The notes under the pieces are model-generated. The model saw only the letters and a list, made by a program, of their open reading frames with translations, was not told where the DNA came from and did not search any database. A stretch of 62,246 nt of DNA, taken from NCBI GenBank assembly GCA_035691285.1, contig DASSJI010000184.1:1-62246 (forward strand), in the 5' to 3' direction. This document shows, one piece after another, positions 60,082 through 62,246 of the stretch. Positions within the stretch are counted from its first letter, which is position 1. Each line of letters begins with the position of its first letter. Made by a program: the position numbers and the translations under genes. Source of the stretch: DATFEN01 sp035691285 (lineage in GTDB: Bacteria; Acidobacteriota; Vicinamibacteria; Fen-336).

Positions 60082-60489
60082 CTAGGACTGGGGCACACTC
60101 GACGAAGGAGAAGTCGGACCCGCCGGTGGCGCGGTAGATGTAGCCTGTGCAGGTGAAAGAATGTCGCGGAGTTTGATCAGGTTATCGACAATCAGGATAA
60201 GCGCTCCGGCAGCCATCAGTCCAAGGTTGGTCTTCGGCAGCTCCTTCAGCTCAATAAGGTCAAGGGCAAACACCAATATCGAGCAGCCACCAAACAGCGA
60301 GAGCACGCGTAGCACGATCTGCAGGACGTCGTCCTTCAGCGAGGAGGAAGCGCCTGCTGTCCTATCACCACTCTTTAGATACGAACGGCCTCGCACAAGC
60401 GCACACACGACTGCGACCACGATGGCAGTCCTGTAATCCAGAGTTCCAAGGAGCAGCGATTGGAGCAGTTGGATCCTCGAGGATTTCAG
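60082..60489 (-). CDS. Small membrane protein, probable CTG start
   Basis: 135 residues if it begins at CTG 60489, which overlaps the TGA of the gene before it (CTGA); otherwise 112 residues from GTG 60420, which would cut into the first hydrophobic segment (GTLDYRTAIVVAVVCALV). Two more spans follow: LSLFGGCSILVFALDLIEL and LGLMAAGALILIVDNLIKL. The tail is Pro/Ser/Thr-rich. Base composition is lower in GC than the rest of the window, suggesting acquisition. No family is recognised. Confidence 0.6.
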   Translation of the reverse strand: MKSSRIQLLQSLLLGTLDYRTAIVVAVVCALVRGRSYLKSGDRTAGASSSLKDDVLQIVLRVLSLFGGCSILVFALDLIELKELPKTNLGLMAAGALILIVDNLIKLRDILSPAQATSTAPPAGPTSPSSSVPQS

Positions 60490-60746
60490 CGTTTAGATCG
60501 TGAGGTGGCAATACGTTCGAGCACGAGGGCAGCAAGACCGCCGACGAGAGCGCCAATCGCATACAAGCGAAACCCTGCTTGCGGTTCCCAGGTCGGTACG
60601 AAATTAACAGCAGAGGTCAAAGAAACAGCCAGGACAGCGCCAGCAAGCGGACCCGCCTGACGGACGGTGTCAGCGTGACGTCGGACCCATTCGAGAAAAC
60701 CATCTTGACCTCGGACAGCCCGCTCGCTCATCAGTCCCTGTCCCAT
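60486..60746 (-). CDS. Small membrane protein
   Basis: 86 residues from ATG 60746 (81 from ATG 60731). Two hydrophobic segments: LAGAVLAVSLTSAVNFVP and LYAIGALVGGLAALVL, with a basic end (ERIATSRSKR). It is the first gene of a two-gene unit with the protein above. TAAACT occurs just before the first ATG and may be a -10 box. Function unknown; lower GC than the surroundings. Confidence 0.6.
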   Translation of the reverse strand: MGQGLMSERAVRGQDGFLEWVRRHADTVRQAGPLAGAVLAVSLTSAVNFVPTWEPQAGFRLYAIGALVGGLAALVLERIATSRSKR

Positions 60747-60837
60747 TAGTTTACGGCCGCGGCACGCGCCCCGCCAGCCAAGCGCACGGGTGCGCGGGGC
60801 GCTGGAGTCGCAGCCACGATCAAGGCCGGCTCGCCCA

Positions 60838-60878
60838 GTTCACAGCCGCGCAGGACGAAGGCCCACGCCGCCGCCCGC
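60838..60878 (+). repeat. Direct repeat copy B
   Basis: Second copy of the element at 59981-60020, with the same 16-base core and a similar GC-rich tail. See copy A. Integron attC core bases (RYYYAAC and GTTRRRY at fixed spacing) were looked for and not found. Confidence 0.5.
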
Positions 60879-61053
60879 TGTGAGGTTCTCAGAATGGCCC
60901 ACCCTCAGCGCCCGGCATGCACGCGGCGCACTAGGCCAAAGCCATACGCGATGAGTTTGCCGAGGCCAGCTGAAGCCAGCAGGCTCCTCCTACGAGCAAG
61001 AGAAATCCTGCGAGTATCACTAGCGAAGCTTCGCCTCAAACCGACGAGTGTTG

Positions 61054-61094
61054 GCGCCGGTCCTTGAGGGACCGGCGCACTCCGTTAGCGGAGT
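61054..61094. repeat. Tandem hairpins upstream of the right-edge gene
   Basis: GCGCCGGTCC-TTGAG-GGACCGGCGC is followed directly by ACTCCG-TTAG-CGGAGT. Both stems are perfect. They could be a terminator-like or protein-binding site, or the end of a mobile unit; there is no T-run. Confidence 0.55.
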
Positions 61095-61125
61095 AGCATC
61101 GAGGACTTCTGCCAAGGAGTCAGCG

Positions 61126-62246
61126 ATGCCCAACGTCCACGAGGTTATTCGCGATCACGTATCTCTGTCGATCAGCTGCATCGACCGGCTCTACGTCAAC
61201 GGCTACATGCCGGGGCTCCAGACCAGCGGTCAGCTCTGCGACTTCATGCGGAGGCATCTGGGCCAGCCGATCCCGTCTCCTGCGGTACTGCGGCCGCTGC
61301 ATGATCGCTTCGTCGGAGGCGTCGAGGAGTTTGCGCGGAGGGGCAGGATCCCGCTGGTCAGCTTCGAGCGCGGCCAACGTAAGGACGACATCGCCAACGC
61401 CCACCGAGCCCGCTTCAACAAGCGCGAGGGTGTGGTCTTGATCGGTGTGGCCCAGGAGCGGGCCTGGTCGTTCAGGGCCAGCAAGCAAAGGGGGCCGTTC
61501 GGCGGCGTCAGCTTCGACTTCTCGCGCCAACCGGTCTACGTCAAGCACTACTACTTCTACGTCCAGGATCCCGACTGGGGCCCCGCCTTCCTGAAGGTCG
61601 GGACGTATCTGCCCTTCCCGGTGAAGCTGTGCCTGAACGGGCATGAATGGGCCAAGCAACAGCTGCGCCGGGAGCGGATCGGATTCGAGGCTCTCGACAA
61701 CGGTTTTCTCTCGTGCCGGCGCCCGGAGCGGCTGCAAGAGATCTGCGATGCTCTTGGCCCGGAGCAGGTGCAGGCTTTCTTCGAGCGCTGGTCGCAGCGC
61801 TTGCCGTGGCCGCTGACGCCTTTCGACCGTCGCGCGGGCTACCAGCACAAGCTTTCGCTGTGGCAGATGGAGGTGAGCCTGACCCAGATCTTCGACGAGC
61901 CGATTCAGGGGCGACACTTCTTCGAGGAGGTGATCCGGGAGAATCTCGATCTGGGGCGGCCGAACCGTGTCAGCCTGCTGTTTCCGACCCGACTCACGCG
62001 TCGCACCCCCGCCCCGTACCGTGGCTACCGCACCCGGGTGATCACCGAAGGGGTCGATCCCAGCTTGCACCTCGAGTACAAGCACTGCCACGTCAAGCAG
62101 TACTTCAAGGAGGGTCGCGGCCTACGCAGCGAGGTGACCTTCAACGATCCGCGCGACTTCGCCACCAGCAAGGCCCTCAAGAACCTGCCCTTCCTCAGGA
62201 GCGTGGGCGATCAGATCAACCGCAGGCTCCTGGAAAGCGAGCGCGT
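61126..62246 (+). CDS. Conserved protein of unknown function, cut by the right edge
   Basis: At least 373 residues, open to the window end. Start ATG 61126 with AAGGAGT 6 bases before. It begins MPNVHEVIRDHVSLSISCID and holds FERGQRKDDIANAHRARF, KHYYFYVQDPDWGPAFLKVG, LCLNGHEWAKQQLRRERIGF, LDNGFLSC and LEYKHCHVKQYFKEGRGLRS. I recall similar long proteins, often annotated hypothetical and present in several copies per genome, with the same NGHEWAKQQL and HVKQYFKE segments, but no function is known to me. Many conserved His, Tyr, Lys and Asp/Glu in these segments suggest an enzyme, perhaps a nuclease or transposase-like protein. Confidence 0.8.
   Translation, partial: MPNVHEVIRDHVSLSISCIDRLYVNGYMPGLQTSGQLCDFMRRHLGQPIPSPAVLRPLHDRFVGGVEEFARRGRIPLVSFERGQRKDDIANAHRARFNKREGVVLIGVAQERAWSFRASKQRGPFGGVSFDFSRQPVYVKHYYFYVQDPDWGPAFLKVGTYLPFPVKLCLNGHEWAKQQLRRERIGFEALDNGFLSCRRPERLQEICDALGPEQVQAFFERWSQRLPWPLTPFDRRAGYQHKLSLWQMEVSLTQIFDEPIQGRHFFEEVIRENLDLGRPNRVSLLFPTRLTRRTPAPYRGYRTRVITEGVDPSLHLEYKHCHVKQYFKEGRGLRSEVTFNDPRDFATSKALKNLPFLRSVGDQINRRLLESER

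Larger units (their letters stand above)
60747..61125. other. Gap with repeat copy B and a double hairpin
   Basis: No gene seen. 60760-60830 contains GCGCCCCGC and its complement GCGGGGCGC, able to pair. Repeat copy B is at 60838-60878. Two tandem hairpins lie near the right end: 61054-61078 (10-bp stem, loop TTGAG) and 61079-61094 (ACTCCG-TTAG-CGGAGT), 31 bases before the next ATG. Confidence 0.5.

Noticed and set aside
59941..60878. Integron attC sites around the two membrane-protein genes
   Set aside because: The repeats lack paired RYYYAAC/GTTRRRY core sites at the right spacing and no integron integrase is in the window.
61120..62091. Minus-strand open frame of 323 codons at the right edge
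   Set aside because: It is antisense to the conserved plus-strand gene at 61126, which has a ribosome binding site and family-like segments.

Overview
The window is a GC-rich (about 70 percent by eye), gene-dense bacterial chromosome segment. Two proteins carry the VWFA-like module typical of Acidobacteriota. There are also two membrane Ser/Thr kinases (one with a TolB-like propeller, one with a PEGA domain), a CadC-like winged-helix/TPR regulator and a complete System I cytochrome c maturation operon. Together these suggest an uncultured Acidobacteriota, an inference from gene content only. No rRNA, tRNA or CRISPR array was seen.

Layout. 1-10.4 kb: end of a DNA glycosylase, three secreted VWFA-type or related proteins, an alpha/beta hydrolase, a ThrE-type exporter, a winged-helix/TPR regulator, an atypical receiver and a META-domain lipoprotein. 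10.4-17.1 kb (minus): a periplasmic binding protein paired with an NtrY-like histidine kinase, a Ser/Thr kinase with a propeller, and a polysaccharide deacetylase whose frame has no stop where expected. 17.1-23.7 kb: a Phd/VapC toxin-antitoxin pair, a small membrane protein, a UPF0182 protein, a phosphotriesterase-like hydrolase and a hemerythrin. Matching scars at 17.9 and 23.1 kb suggest a duplicated vapC-hemerythrin module that lost different halves at each site. 23.7-32.4 kb: ccmABCDEFGHI plus a VKOR-DsbA fusion. 32.4-40.6 kb: aldehyde dehydrogenase, oligopeptidase B, 2-hydroxyacid dehydrogenase, agmatinase-family protein, a zinc-ribbon/kinase/PEGA protein and a TPR protein. 40.6-45.3 kb: MazF/RHH toxin-antitoxin, two lipoproteins, and an NhaR-like regulator divergent from htpX-terC. 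45.3-51.1 kb (minus): a dienoyl-CoA-reductase-like SDR, a TAT-exported glycosidase-like TIM barrel, a probable outer-membrane protein and a hydrolase, chained by 4-bp overlaps and followed by a GAF/AAA+/Fis regulator. 51.1-56.9 kb: methionine aminopeptidase, DHH phosphoesterase, cold-shock protein, RtcB, a P1-family aminopeptidase and a secreted protein. 56.9-62.2 kb is accessory DNA: a DUF4160/DUF2442 pair with an amber codon, an IS110 fragment fused to a TPR fragment, a DDE integrase, a lower-GC two-gene membrane-protein unit flanked by a short repeat, and a gene running off the right edge behind a double hairpin.

Two sequence-level patterns recur. Three downstream genes have no usual start codon at the junction but have CTG overlapping the previous stop (CTGA at 38179, 52207 and 60489). 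Several genes have a TANNNT-like -10 box only 6-8 bases before the start codon, suggesting leaderless transcripts.
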